A DNA stretch of 64,000 nucleotides, taken from the NCBI RefSeq assembly GCF_026745355.1, contig NC_079207.1, forward strand, positions 9,789,556 to 9,853,555, read 5' to 3'. Position numbers and translations under genes: made by a program. Source of the stretch: Beta vulgaris subsp. vulgaris. Lineage: Eukaryota; Streptophyta; Magnoliopsida; Caryophyllales; Amaranthaceae. Each line of letters begins with the position of its first letter. Position 1 is the stretch's first letter. The notes under the pieces were generated by a model. It saw only the letters and a list, made by a program, of their open reading frames with translations. It was not told the origin of the DNA and did no database searches. Shown piece after piece: positions 1 to 11,656 of the stretch.

Positions 1-809
1 ATTTTTTTTCTCTATTTAATTGTTGTGAAATATTTTCAAACAATTACATTAATTCTAATATTTGTTGTTAAGTTACAACAATTAGAGGAAGTATGTAATT
101 ATTTGAAAACTCTAGTACTAATATAAACACTATAATTAGGAAATAGAGTGAATTCTTAGTATTAGTTATGTTTTTCAATGGATTTATTATCCACTTTATA
201 ATACACTTTATATTAGAGTATATGTATGCACACAAATATTGAAAATATATGTACATTAAGTAAAACACAATAGTATAACTTAGATAACGGTTAATAGTTA
301 ACCGAAAAATGTACCGTTAACCGCTTAGGAAGTAATCGGTCTAAACGGTTACGGTTCGCAAAAAGAGCGAACATACAGAAACTTTCGATTACCGAACTAA
401 AACGTTGTTTCGAGACGGTTAACCACCTATGAATACTCCTATGGATAAGAGAGGGTACGGTTCCCTTTCAAACAATTGGCGCGAAAATTGATTATTGTGC
501 GTAGACGGTTCGAACTATTTATGGGTAATTGGGTATTGGGTATTAAAATTTGGATATTTATAAACGACAAATAATAAGCCTTTACTTTGACTTGTCTTTT
601 TGTTTCGATTTAATGATGGAACAAAAATCACAACCTTTTTCATTCGTTTTTCCATCCAATGAATTCTAATTTTTTATCCCATAAGATTTAATAAAAATTC
701 AATTGACCTTTTAATAAAATTGCCATGCTTAGTGTGTGACTATGATTTATAGGCTACTTATTAAAAATTATATTGTGGTACGGAATATTCTGACATTTAA
801 ATTTGTTAC
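1..809. other. No recognised gene; intron 2 or flank of the left patatin gene
   Basis: AT-rich sequence with no recognisable exon on either strand. Because the donor site of patatin exon 2 lies at 808-809, this stretch is probably intron 2 of that gene on the minus strand. The same intron of the complete neighbour gene is 1.8 kb, so exon 3 may well lie beyond the left edge. Confidence 0.5.
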
Positions 810-1703
810 CTTTCCTGAGGAAATATTTGAGGACCATGCTTCAAGTAAAATGTTGTGATATCTTTCGCAGCATATAGAGGACGATTATAGTCATCTGGTG
901 CAGTTAACATGGCTGTAATCAACCCTCCCGTGCTTGTTCCTGCTATCACATCAAAATAATCTGCTAGTCTTACTTCCTCTCCATCCAACTCCTACATAAT
1001 TAATCATTATAACCAATTAACCTGACATCATATTAATTAATTGTTTTGTGCGGGGAAACTATGCATCACATTATGTCTCAGGAGTGCTGTTTTTAACATA
1101 TTATGAACGTAGTAAATAATATTTTCATTTCGCATCTAAAATTATTGTGCACATGTACACTACTCATTATACTTAATTAGTTACTTTATTGTTTATTGTT
1201 ATTATTCATTAGGTGCATGCACGATTGCATAATTTTACAAGGTATCAATGCTAACAAGATAGAAATTTCATAGTTCTCATATTTATGCCAAATTTTAAAA
1301 ATGATGTCTATATATAACAGTGTCTTTCACTTTCGGACAAAATTGTATCGTGTAGAAATAAACTCATGGTGAAACGTGTTGGACTATCCCGACCATCATG
1401 CCCAACTCTACTAGGAACCTAATTATCATTATTCATATCAAAATCACATTGTTGGATGTGATATGCACGATTCACACGTTAAATGAGTACAAATGAGTGT
1501 GAGAGATGAATGGATATATAGGAGATATGTCTATGTAATATGATTATGTTTTATGTACGTACCTGAAGAAGTCGCTCAAGAAAAGCAAGAATGACAGCAG
1601 GAATAATGCCTCGAATACCACCACCGTCGATGCTAAGGATTGTGACCAATTTCTTCCTGTTGTAGTAATTGAAGGATGGAGGAGAGCTTTGTAAGTTCGT
1701 CAT
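810..1703 (-). CDS. Patatin-like phospholipase, 5' part only (exons 1 and 2)
   Basis: Patatin-like proteins are lipid acyl hydrolases (phospholipase A / galactolipase) with a Ser-Asp dyad. Exon 1 is 1703-1563 (47 codons, ATG at 1703-1701). It carries the oxyanion-hole motif DGGGIRG at residues 26-32 and ends at a CAG|GT donor. Exon 2 is 991-810 (182 nt) and carries GTSTGG with the nucleophile Ser at residue 67; it ends at AAAG|GTAAC. Exon 2 has exactly the length of exon 2 in the complete gene at 18214-24033, and much of the protein matches (for example [15 protein letters not shown]), so the two are tandem duplicates. Exons 3-6, including the catalytic DGG Asp, are not in the window. The visible part has no break, so it may be a working gene cut by the window edge, but that cannot be shown here. 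Confidence 0.9.
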
Positions 1704-2198
1704 TTTTAGTATTATTTCTCAAACACCAACCTAATTACCTGAGCGAGAGAGAAAAAAAAGAAGAAACAACACACCATAACCAACTTAGCAAAAATCGTCT
1801 TCTTAATAGCCGCGAGACTATCATATTATATAATATATTCACACTACTTCCCCCATTTATTCTTATTCCTACATTGTGGACTGGTAAGCTAACTATTTAA
1901 TTTTAGGAGGAATTAATTGATGGAAGCAACTATACATGCATGCCATACACTTAACTAATTTATTATAAATTTTTAACTTAAACTTAATTAATGATGACAT
2001 CTCTATGACAGCGACGTGTGTGCGTGTGACAAGTTTGGGGAATAAAGGAGAACCCAACTTGTCAAGGGTCAGAATCGATCACAGGATCTCTTGGAACCGG
2101 GAGAGAAGCATTAACCACTAGGTTACCCTCGTTCTCGTATATGTATATATATGTGTGTGGGTGTATCATGTATGTATAGTTGATTAGTGTAATTAGTA
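1704..2198. other. Upstream region of the left patatin gene
   Basis: Presumed promoter and 5' UTR of the minus-strand gene that starts at 1703. It is AT-rich with a short purine-rich run (about 1745-1770). No convincing TATA box could be chosen among the many AT runs. Confidence 0.4.
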
Positions 2199-2460
2199 TC
2201 TATACTAATATATTAAAAGGCGTGCGTAAATCAGGAACGGTGCCACGTGGCGCTCTCCCTAGGGAGTTGTAGTTCATGTAATCCATGTACAATAAAAAAA
2301 TTAGAAATTGCATAGTATAGGTTTTGATCCCATGACCTCAAGTTCATGTACTAAAGTTTTAACCACTAGACCAAGTTGTATTTAGTGCTATCATATCAAA
2401 GTACAATATTAATAAATGATAATTTTCTTACCCGGGACATTGCCCGGGACTAATAACTAG
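2199..2460 (+). mobile_element. Short non-autonomous Helitron
   Basis: The 262-bp unit begins TCTATACTAATATATTAAAA and ends CTAG. Eleven bases before that end are two CCCGGG blocks separated by ACATTG, able to form the subterminal hairpin. It sits between an A (2198) and a T (2461), as expected for Helitron insertion, and has no terminal inverted repeats or target duplication. These are the classic Helitron hallmarks (5' TC, 3' hairpin plus CTRR, A|T target). It has no coding capacity, so a Rep/helicase supplied elsewhere would be needed to move it. Confidence 0.8.
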
Positions 2461-2906
2461 TTTAGTAGTGAAATAAGGAGCTAGTGATCAAAAACTTTGA
2501 CAGTCATCTATCAATAAGGACATATGCTAGAGCGCAACATTTGACAATTAACTAAAACCTCTCACCCGTATTATTCTCCTTCTTATTCCACATCTCAACC
2601 TCTAGACTCCAACAGTCTGCCTAGCTAATACATACACACATACTCTATCCTTACTTCTTCTGGAAAGGTATGGTGTATGTCTTCTCTTCAGTCTTCTCCT
2701 CCTACACGGTGTCCCACCACCTTCTTCTCCCCAATCGTTTCCAAGTCCAGTGAGAGAAAATTGAAGTACATTTTAAAAATTGTTCTAATCCATGTATATT
2801 GTTGATTTTGAATGGTAAGTCTTCTATAAACACATGCATGCATTCTGTGTATATCATCAATATACATAAAAGAAATTAGCTTCTGCCACATTTCACTCGC
2901 TCAAAG
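2461..2906. other. No gene seen
   Basis: AT-rich spacer between the Helitron and the TRIM-like element. Short open frames only, with no family resemblance. Confidence 0.5.
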
Positions 2907-4292
2907 TAGTAAGGTTTAGAATATGGGAAACTTATCAAACTTTTGAGGAATATATATATACAACCTAATATCAGAAATCCTTACTGAACTAGATATACGT
3001 ACTAACAACTTAACAGATAGGAATATAATACAAGACTCCTAATAAATATAATACTCCAAACATAATACTCTAATATAATATACTTACCATAACTCTAATA
3101 CTCCCCCTCAATCATAGGATAGTAACACCAACACTCCAATTGAAAAAATATATAAAAGAATTACTAGGAGACCAATAAGACGTGAAATCAACGCCTTCAA
3201 TAACCAGCTTTTAAGATTAGGGACAACCAATACACACCATTTTGGATTAGGGACAACCAAGAAATACCCTTTTTGAATTATGGACAACCAACCAACCTTC
3301 ATGATTCAATTCGTCACTTAGGGCATCAACTATGTACAACCGCACCAACACAATAGCTTGGATGGGCCACCATAACCCATCAAAATAACGATGCGTAACG
3401 GCACCAAACCAACTAGGGTTTTGGAGAAACGATGCACAACCGCATCAACCGAACAAGATCACGTCTGGGGCTCACACCATCCAATATACCACAAGCAAGA
3501 TCACAATCTACTAGAAGGAGATCACACTTGAATGGTAATTAAACGTGACAGCAATTCCACAAACAAAACGTGACAGCAGAAGTTCGCACAAACAAAACAC
3601 GCTCGCACAAAGCAACAACTCCACACTCGCACAAAGCAGAAGACAAAATTGAAGAAACAAAGAAAACCCAAGGCAGAGAAATTACAATGGCGTTCGTTAC
3701 AAAGACACGTAAGGTAGACTTAAGAAATTGCAAAACCACCTGTCAAAAAGTTTGTGGAGAACTTGCACAATAAAGCAAACAAACAACAATAAAAAATAAG
3801 CAGCAGACAACACAAAACAAAAGAGAATTCGTAGACCACGCACCAACAATAGGGAACGCAGCAGCAGCAAATTAGGTCAAACGAAATCAGTCCAGAAAGA
3901 CAAGCACCTACGCAGGACAAGACTGCACACTTGGAGAAGCGAAGATAGTAGCGGAAGAGCCGAGATCAAAGCAGGCAAAAAAAAATCTCAACTTTGAAGG
4001 AAAACAATCCGGCCGGTGGGTTAAAACTCAAACCAAACGCAAGAGAACAATATTGTTCGAGTTGTTTTACCCAAGATCTTAATTAACTTGCTTTTGATAC
4101 CATGTTAAGGTTTAAAATATGGGAAACTTATCAAACTTCTCGTTAAACTTTAGAGGCATATATATATATACAACCTAATATCAGAAATCTTTACTGAACT
4201 AGATTTACTAACAACTTAACAGATAGGAATATAATACGAGACTCCTTATCAACATAATACTCTAATATATTATACTTACCATAACTCTACTA
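2907..4292 (-). mobile_element. TRIM-like LTR retrotransposon, non-coding
   Basis: Two direct repeats, 2907-3100 and 4103-4292, are nearly identical (both contain ATGGGAAACTTATCAAACTT and AACAGATAGGAATATAATAC). Directly inside the right repeat, 4087-4102 reads on the minus strand as TGGTATCAAAAGC, a tRNA-Met-type primer binding site. Inside the left repeat, 3101-3115 is pyrimidine-rich, which gives a polypurine tract on the minus strand. The element is therefore minus-oriented. The flanks CAAAG (2902-2906) and CAAAA (4293-4297) fit a 5-bp target duplication with one change. The 1-kb interior has no gag or pol, so it depends on other elements. Interior short repeats around GGACAACCAA lie at about 3216-3300. 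Confidence 0.7.
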
Positions 4293-5169
4293 CAAAATAA
4301 GTACCACATGTCTTTCTACCATAAGTATGACATATGTCATTGCAGCCCCCAACAGTGATTCATAGGCCATGTAGAATCACGGTAAAACAAAGACAAGAAA
4401 ATTAGTAAATATTTATTTAATACAAAACATACATATAATTACATATGATGATTCTATAAATAGCGAGAATAAAACCCTTGATTGTAGCTAATTACAACCT
4501 TATTTTTGTAATTAAAGTCTTGTTCTATTCAACTTATTTTAACTTATTTAATATCTTATAAAATCATATAAGATCATACAAGATAAGATAAGATATTTTG
4601 TTTAACTTATATTCACTCATTTAAAAAAATAATAAAATAAGATAAGATGGTTTAACTTATCTTCACTCATTTAAGGAAAAAAAAAAGATATATAAGATAA
4701 GATCAAATCAGATCAGATAAGATGAATCAAACGAACCTAAAAGCCTTACCTCGTACTTCTATACCCCTATGCCCAAAACCCTAAATCTAGCTAATAACCT
4801 GAAATTCAAAACCTAACCTATACACTAGAACCCTCCCTAAACCCCTATAATATTGTAACCTTATACTTGGTATTCTAAACCTATGTTGCTCATATTATTC
4901 ATTTCACCTCAAGTACTCGGTCGTGTCGTATCCTCGACACTCGGATGTGGGTGCGACACTTGGACACTTCGTTTTGGGCCAAAATATTGAAAAGGTTCCA
5001 TAAAAACTCGGACACATACCCGTTTCAGACATGGGTACCCGAGTCTGAGCACCATATTTCTAAACCATATAAGTATACTAGTGAATATAAGCTAGTGAGT
5101 CGGATGGAGAAGGGGATGCAAACGAAGGAAGTGCTGGCAGTGGAGGAGATGAAGAGCCAAAATCCAGTA
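4293..5169. other. No gene; AT-rich with GATAAG-type repeats
   Basis: Segment 4560-4725 is built of imperfect repeats of AGATAAGAT and ATCAGATCAGAT. Around 4915-5060 are repeats of a GACACT/GTGCGACAC type seen in many plant intergenic repeats. No coding frame is credible. Confidence 0.5.
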
Positions 5170-5516
5170 TGATACTTCAATGGAACACGTATAAGAGGGG
5201 GTGAATTTTACTTGAAACTTTTAGCAAAGTTTCTTGCGGAATTTTAAAACAATAAAGGAACAGTAATCAGATAGACAGATAAATATAAAATTGAGGAAAC
5301 TTCTTGAGTTTCTCTCGAACTCAAGTTCCTCACAGTAGTCCCCTTCGACTACTGAAACTCTACTCTCTCTAACTTGAGTTCCTCTCAAACTCAAGTTCCC
5401 CAAAGTAATCCCCTTTGATTACTGGAACTCTTCTCTCTCTTGCTTCTACTCCGAAGCCTACAGGCACTAACTTAACTCTAAGTCTTACAAGAGTCACTCA
5501 ACCCTTCACTAGTACA

Positions 5517-7057
5517 AAAAAAGCAATTTGCGTCGGATGTGAGGCGCCTATTTGTGTCGGACTCCGGTGCGACGCCAAAGCCCTCGACGCAAATGACTCA
5601 GAATCGATCTGCGTCGTATGCGAAAACGACGCAGATGGTTCACCTATTTGCGTCGCACCTTTATACGGTACGACGCATTTCTTATACAACCTTGTTTTAC
5701 ACCCAAAAAAAGGAAGATATGCGTCGCATATAGTACCACATCCGACGCAAATTGATTTTTTTTTTTTTAAAAAAATCATCATTTGCGTCGCATAAGGCTC
5801 AATACACGACGCAAATTTGCGATTTTTTAACAAAAAAAAAATAAAATTTGTTGAACTGAACACAACAAACAGATACAGAAACGAAACTAAAACAGAATAG
5901 ATACAACAAGATGTATACTCACACCAACATCATCAATTCTAAATTACTATACTTAAGAGGCGAAAAAAATATATAAAAAAATATAAGCTAAAAAATATGT
6001 TTGAGAAGATACAGAAATAACTGAAAATTCGACAAAATATATACAAAAATGAAGAATAAACAACAAAAAATTGAGAAAAGAAGCATGCAGATCTGAAAAA
6101 ATGTAGAAATACAACACGAATTGATGCAACAATTCGTTAATCCAAAAAAAAAATGCTCTAAAATCCTAAAAAACAAATCTCTCAAAATACAACAACAAAA
6201 AATCCTAAAAACCTGAGATCTGAAAACTTTTCGTTGATGACATGAGATCTGAAATCATCGTGGCTTCTTGATGGTTGTAACACAAAATAGAGCAATGAAC
6301 AGCAACAATCGACGAACAACCGCCACGAACCAGCGCGACGAATCCCACGAACTATCGCGACGAAGAGAGAGAACTATCGCGACGAAGAGAGAGAAATAGA
6401 GAGAACTATCGCGACGAACAAGTGCCGACGAACCAGGCCACCGCGACGAAAAAGTGCGCGACGAAGCCCACGAACTATCGCGACGAAGAGAGAGAAATAG
6501 AGTGTCGATGACCATCGCGACGAGGAGAGAGAAAAGAAAGATGCGGCGAATCAGAGAGGAGTTTGAGGAATTTAGGAGGGAGAGAGGAAATTGAAGGCAG
6601 CAGTTAGAGAGGAGAAAAGAAATTTTAGGGTTCGCTGTTTAGAGAGGGTGAGAGAGAGAGGGGGGAGGGTGAGAGACGGCTGGTATAATTTTAGGGTTTA
6701 GGGGTTTGAGCGAAAATTTTAAAGGGGCTTTTGGATGATGTGCGTCGGATGGGCCAAGGGGTCCGACGCACATGATCCTTTTGCAACGTACATTGTTATA
6801 GTGCGACGCAGATAGGGCTTAAAAATTTGTCACCTGAATGCAGGGATGTGTGTCGGATGTGTCTCAATGTCCGATGCATATGGGCTATATGCGTCGCCCA
6901 TCAATAGGGTACGACGCATATAGCTCGTATATGGTGCTTATGCAGTGATATTGTGCGTCGATTCGTTGTTGCATGCGACGCAAATGGTATTTGTGCGTCG
7001 TTTCCGTGTTTGTGCGACGCAAATGGGGCGACGCAAATTAACCTTTTTCTACTAGTG
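5517..7057. mobile_element. Non-autonomous CACTA (En/Spm-like) element
   Basis: Starts CACTAGTACAAAAA and ends TTTTTCTACTAGTG, the terminal inverted repeats of the CACTA superfamily, and is flanked by the 3-bp duplication CTT (5514-5516 and 7058-7060). The matching LTR has the empty site with a single CTT at 12072-12074. Subterminal regions are packed with both orientations of TGCGTCG / CGACGCA, the likely transposase binding repeats. The interior (about 6300-6550) has short tandem blocks of ATCGCGACGAAGAGAGAG. No transposase is encoded. Confidence 0.92.
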
Positions 7058-7861
7058 CTTGAACCCCAAATTACAACTCAAAATTTTGTGAAAACGCTAG
7101 TAATCACGTTGAACTCAAATACTTAAGGAACTTAGGAACTCACTTAAAAGTGCAATAAAACACTTAAGATTTAGCAATAGAAATATGTTTTCAGTTGGTG
7201 GATTGTAATGAGGCAGACTTCTCTTTTTATAGTGAAGTCTTCTCATGTCAGTTCCACTTGTTCCTCCACTAAGTGTGAAGCAGTAACCCACATAGAATCA
7301 TCCACGTTCATCCTTCTTGAGGAACAAGCAAAGTAATGGACAATCCACTAGCAGTACGTGATTTTAAACAGTTGAGAGAAATAAGGAATTTATTTAGGAA
7401 ATCCATTTTTTATTTATCCAGTAACAAAGAAAGGATCTTTATTCAAAATAAAAACTATTTTATTTATTAACAATATTTTCTAAAAACTCTCTGTTAAATA
7501 CTTTTTAAAACCACTGTTGTATTAATTAAATTCCTTAGTATAAAGCAACGTAAATTACTTACATAAATCCTAAGTACATACTCTTGAACTTAGACTTCAT
7601 GTCATCCCTTTAAATCTTCAACTCTGAAGATTAATACGTCCCATTCCTTGAAGGAACTATAAAGCACGAATGCAGCAGGTAGTTTCTGAGGAACTGATGC
7701 AGCAGGTAGTTCCTGAGGAACTGTGAAACCAAATGCATCTGGAAAGGAACAGCAGACAGTTCCTTGTAGAACTATTGAACAAGAACTGTAATTGAATCAT
7801 CGCTTAGAAACTTCGTTCTTCTCTTGGAGTTCCAACTCAGGAACTTCACTTATTATCTTTA

Positions 7862-8570
7862 GGAAAAATTGTTAGAAACTACCTATTAAAAACACTTTTT
7901 AAAAAAAAACTACCTTATATCATGTTTATTTTACAAAACTACCTTATAAGTGGAAAAACTTTAAAAAGCACTACCAAATTCAGAATTTACTAACTATGGT
8001 TAACTACTCCCTCCAATTATCCCTCAAATATAAAATTATGAAAATACCCCCCTAAATTCAGTACGTTACAATTATGATATCATCACTTTCTTGATCACTT
8101 GATGCTCTATCTCTTCCTCAAAAGTCAATCCCAAAAACAAACCAGCAGTATAAGTGTCGAGTAGAGCAAGCTTTGCACCATCATCAAACCATATTCTTCA
8201 TCATCATCAACGACATCAATTAATGACTCAAAACCCAATTTCTATCTGCTTTTATTACTCATAATGAAGAATAATTGGTGAAGCAAAAGGTTGGGAGAAG
8301 AAATTACACAAACGATTTAAGGGGTATTCAATAGTTAAATGCCGCTGTGAGGGAAATTAACAAAGAGGGTTGGGTACTTTAAAGGGGTATTTAGTAATCT
8401 TATATTAGAGTGACAATTGAAGGAAATAGTTAACCATGGTTAGTAAATTCTGAATTAGGTAGTGCTTTTAAAGTTTTTCCACTTATAAAGTAGTTTTGTA
8501 AAATAAACATGATATTAGGTAGTTTTTTTAAAAAAAGTGTCTTTAATAGGTAGTTTCTAACAATTTTTCC
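7862..8570. mobile_element. MULE-type MITE (9-bp target duplication)
   Basis: A 709-bp unit with long terminal inverted repeats beginning GGAAAAATTGTTAGAAACTA, flanked by the 9-bp duplication TTATCTTTA (7853-7861 and 8571-8579). The partner LTR holds a single TTATCTTTA at 12929-12937. A 9-bp duplication is typical of Mutator-like elements. No transposase frame is present. Confidence 0.85.
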
Positions 8571-8682
8571 TTATCTTTATAAAGCAACATTAGTAATCAC
8601 TGAACCTTGCACACATAAAACTTATAAACTTTATTAGTTATTACTTTAGTTTGTCATCATCAAAACCCATAGTGGCTCAACA

Positions 8683-10232
8683 ATTTTCCCCTTTTTGGTG
8701 ATGACAAACCAAGGCAAAGTAATATAGAAACTAACACAAATAAAATGTAATATAACAATGCAAGATCATTTTAAGTAGAGAATGAACGACAATAAATAAG
8801 CTACTTTATTCCCCCTTTTGACATCATCAAAAAGCGTATTATTTTTCAAGAATTTTTGATCAATCTTCCAAACTTATAGTGACACTACACCACCATAAAT
8901 ATATAATTAGTGGTCAAACATGAGTTTAAATTTTTCAATTTGCTCAAACATCAATCTAGTAATATTAGCCATCCTCATGCACATGTTAATCAATTAGTTA
9001 AAGTAGGTAAAGCATACTAAACATAAACCACCACTTTACCAAAGTGCAATCCATTAGAAAATAAAAAGAATGTCCAATAAAATATAAAGAGAAGATCAAA
9101 GGCTCGTGTTTATGAAAGAATGGTAGGAATAAGCTAAGAAAAAAAATGAATTGGTCACTTGTTCCTCCAACATTACCTTTCCTAAACTTTCAGTTTACTT
9201 TGTGATATGCCTTTGAAAACACACCTTAGTTTCTTTCAAATAACATGCAGTTCCTTACTTCTTTTTTGATATTTTGAATATATTCCGCTGTCTGTTCCTT
9301 GATTTAAGTTTCAAGAAACTAATTAATTCCTTTTATTTACTATAGATTTGATACTAAAGGAACATACATGAAACTACTAGAACCCATAGATTTTATGATA
9401 GCTTTGTAGAAGTAGGAACTTGAATAACTTATGGAACGATGATCTCTTCTCTATCTCCCTCTCACACATCTCTCCTTTTATTCTCATGTTTGCTCGCATA
9501 TTTTTATTTCTTCTTTGTCTCCCTCAATCTCTGCTTTTTCATCTCCATATCAACTTATTTTCCCTCAAAATTTTGTTTTTCTTTCCTTAGTTCCCCCTCA
9601 AATGTTGCATCATCAACAATATTTAAAGTTATAGTGGAGGAACACAAATTGAAGAATTTGGATATATGGTGAACTGAATAGAAAGAAAAAGGTATGTAAA
9701 TTTGATATGAAAGGTTTTGATTAATTTTTTAGATCTTTAAAAATAAATGATGGTATATGAGGTTTGATAATTTAGAGAATAATATTGCTCGTTTAGACAC
9801 ATAATTGGACATTCATACGTAATGCACTTGGTGTGGGTGGAATGTATAACAAATGAGTTCCTTGAATGAAAGAAACTACACTTTTTACTTCTTCTTCCTT
9901 TTGACTAACAATTAGCAATATGGACAGTAAGGGTAATATTACAAAGAAATCAGTGAGTCATTTTTTAAATTTAACTCATGACTATGCATAAAACATAGAA
10001 ACAATTATGGTGACACACATTTATATGGAAAACATATCACTAAAACTCTACATTATACACGCTAGATAAATTTGCCATTTAGAGAAAAACAAGACATCAT
10101 AACTTACTTAACAAAATCATCTCTACAATTTTTATGCCTTTTTAGTGAGAGAAATTTAAATACTTCACTAGATAAACGCAAAGAACAACAGGTGCCATAT
10201 ATTGTTCCCCCTCACTAAGGCGATCATAACGT
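8683..10232. other. Non-coding interior of the gag-only copia element
   Basis: Lies between the polypurine tract and the end of gag, where pol would be expected. No protease, integrase, RT or RNase H motif is seen in any frame, so pol has been lost or was replaced. The longest open frame (9439-9672, plus strand) is a low-complexity Ser/Phe/Leu run and is not credible as a gene. Confidence 0.6.
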
Positions 10233-11592
10233 CTAATTATTAGAATTAGGAACCCACATTTTCATGAGTTCCTTTCTTGAACACATTGGACTTATTAAAA
10301 ATAATTCAGTTTTAGACTTGAAGTCAAATTTGGACATTAGACATAACTGAGCAATTCCTTTGTCCCAAAGTTTCTTAGCCTTATCACTTTGGCTTGTTAG
10401 TAGTCCAAGTCTTCTATAATCATCTAGTGTTTTCAACGATAATTCAATTAATTTGGCTTTGAAAAAAGATTGAAGAGTAGTGGATTTTATCTCATTAAAT
10501 GGAACTGTATCAGTTTTATTTAATTTTGCAAAGAGACAGAGGTTTATAGTGTCTTCATCAGGTTGTTCCTCTTCGTCTTCAGAATCTGTTTCTTCCCACG
10601 CGTCTATCATGGCTTTCTTGAAGTTAGGTTTGGCAAAAGTCGACTTGTTGTATCTATCTTTAGATAATTCCTTGCCTTTGCCTTTTCCTTTCACGTTTTC
10701 CCAAAGGGGACGGTCTCTTATGTGATGATCAATTTCTCCGCATTTAAAACAACCATTTTTAGTTTTGGAACTAGCTGGTTTTCTACCCGAGTTCCTTCCT
10801 TCATGGTTTCCAGGCATGTAATTCTTGTATAACTTTTTCATCTTTCTAACAAGCATTACAGCTTCTTCTTCATCAGGTTCTGACTCATCAAGTTCCTTTG
10901 CCTTAAGAGCTATTCCTTGGTTTCTGGAACTCTCAGGGACAACAATTCCTAGATGCAATTCGTGGGTAATCAAAGATCCTGCCAATTGTTCAATATTTAA
11001 CTTGGTAAAGTCCTTCGTTTCGAATAAAGCAATGACCTTTGTTCTCGGCATACATGCTCCTTAGGATTTTCCTAACCTGTTCATCAGTGGGAATAATTCT
11101 TCCAAGAGAAACTAATCTATTAGTGATGGTAGTAAATCGTGTAAACATATCTTGAATTATTTCTTTTGGTTGCATTTCAAAGCGTTCATATTTTAACATT
11201 AAAAGATCGATTTTGGAACGCTTAACCTCATTAGTTCCTTCATGGGTCACTTGAAGGAGATCCCAAATTTGCTTTGCGCTCTTACACCCCATGACCTTAT
11301 TATGTTCATGAGGTCCAAGACCACAATGCAATATTTTGACAGCCATGGCATTGATTTCATATTTTTCAAAATCTTCTTTTTAAAATTCAGTCATTGGTTT
11401 AGGAACTACATCGTTTTTGGCATTAATTGTTGTTACCTCGAAGTCACCAACTTCGATAACCCTCCAGACCTGGTAGTTCTCTGCTTTGATAGAAAATTCC
11501 ATACGATTTTTCCAATACGTATAGAATTTTCTATTGAACATTGGTGGCCTTTGCGTGGAGTAACCTTCTTTGAGTTTCTCGTGCGTATCCAT
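10233..11592 (-). pseudogene. Copia gag polyprotein, broken by a stop and a frameshift
   Basis: The reading frame starts at 11592 and shows a gag N-terminal segment (TYWKNRMEFSIKAE), then an in-frame TAA at about 11377. It resumes in the same frame with the UBN2-type gag core (AKQIWDLLQVTHEGTNEVKR, near 11230-11290). A frameshift near 11050 moves it to a frame that continues to a stop at 10233. A zinc knuckle lies near 10700-10745: CX2CX4H is kept, but the last Cys of the CCHC box is Arg (HIRDRP). Normal copia gag would be one open frame leading into protease. The element therefore cannot make its own capsid. Confidence 0.8.
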
Positions 11593-11656
11593 CTTCTTCA
11601 GGAACTTTACTCAACAGGGTTGCCTGTATTTCGTGAGCTCCGGCTCTGATACCAAT

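Larger units (their letters stand above)
5170..8682 (-). repeat. 3' LTR of the gag-only copia element, with two transposons inside
   Basis: Matches the LTR at 11657-13045 over its whole length once the CACTA element (5517-7057) and the MULE-type MITE (7862-8570) are removed. It also lacks about 100 bp present in the other LTR near 11800-11880. It carries two copies of a 27-bp minisatellite (about 7669-7728), where the partner has three. Confidence 0.85.

Noticed and set aside
5415..5863. Overlapping open frames of 121-126 codons on both strands
   Set aside because: They are translations of the TGCGTCG/CGACGCA subterminal repeats of the CACTA element and are similar on both strands.
6255..6515. 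Arg/Ser-rich open frame on the minus strand
   Set aside because: Arises from tandem ATCGCGACGAAGAGAGAG blocks inside the CACTA element; no family match.
9439..9672. Hydrophobic 77-codon frame on the plus strand
   Set aside because: Pyrimidine-rich low complexity inside the retrotransposon interior, on the strand opposite to gag.
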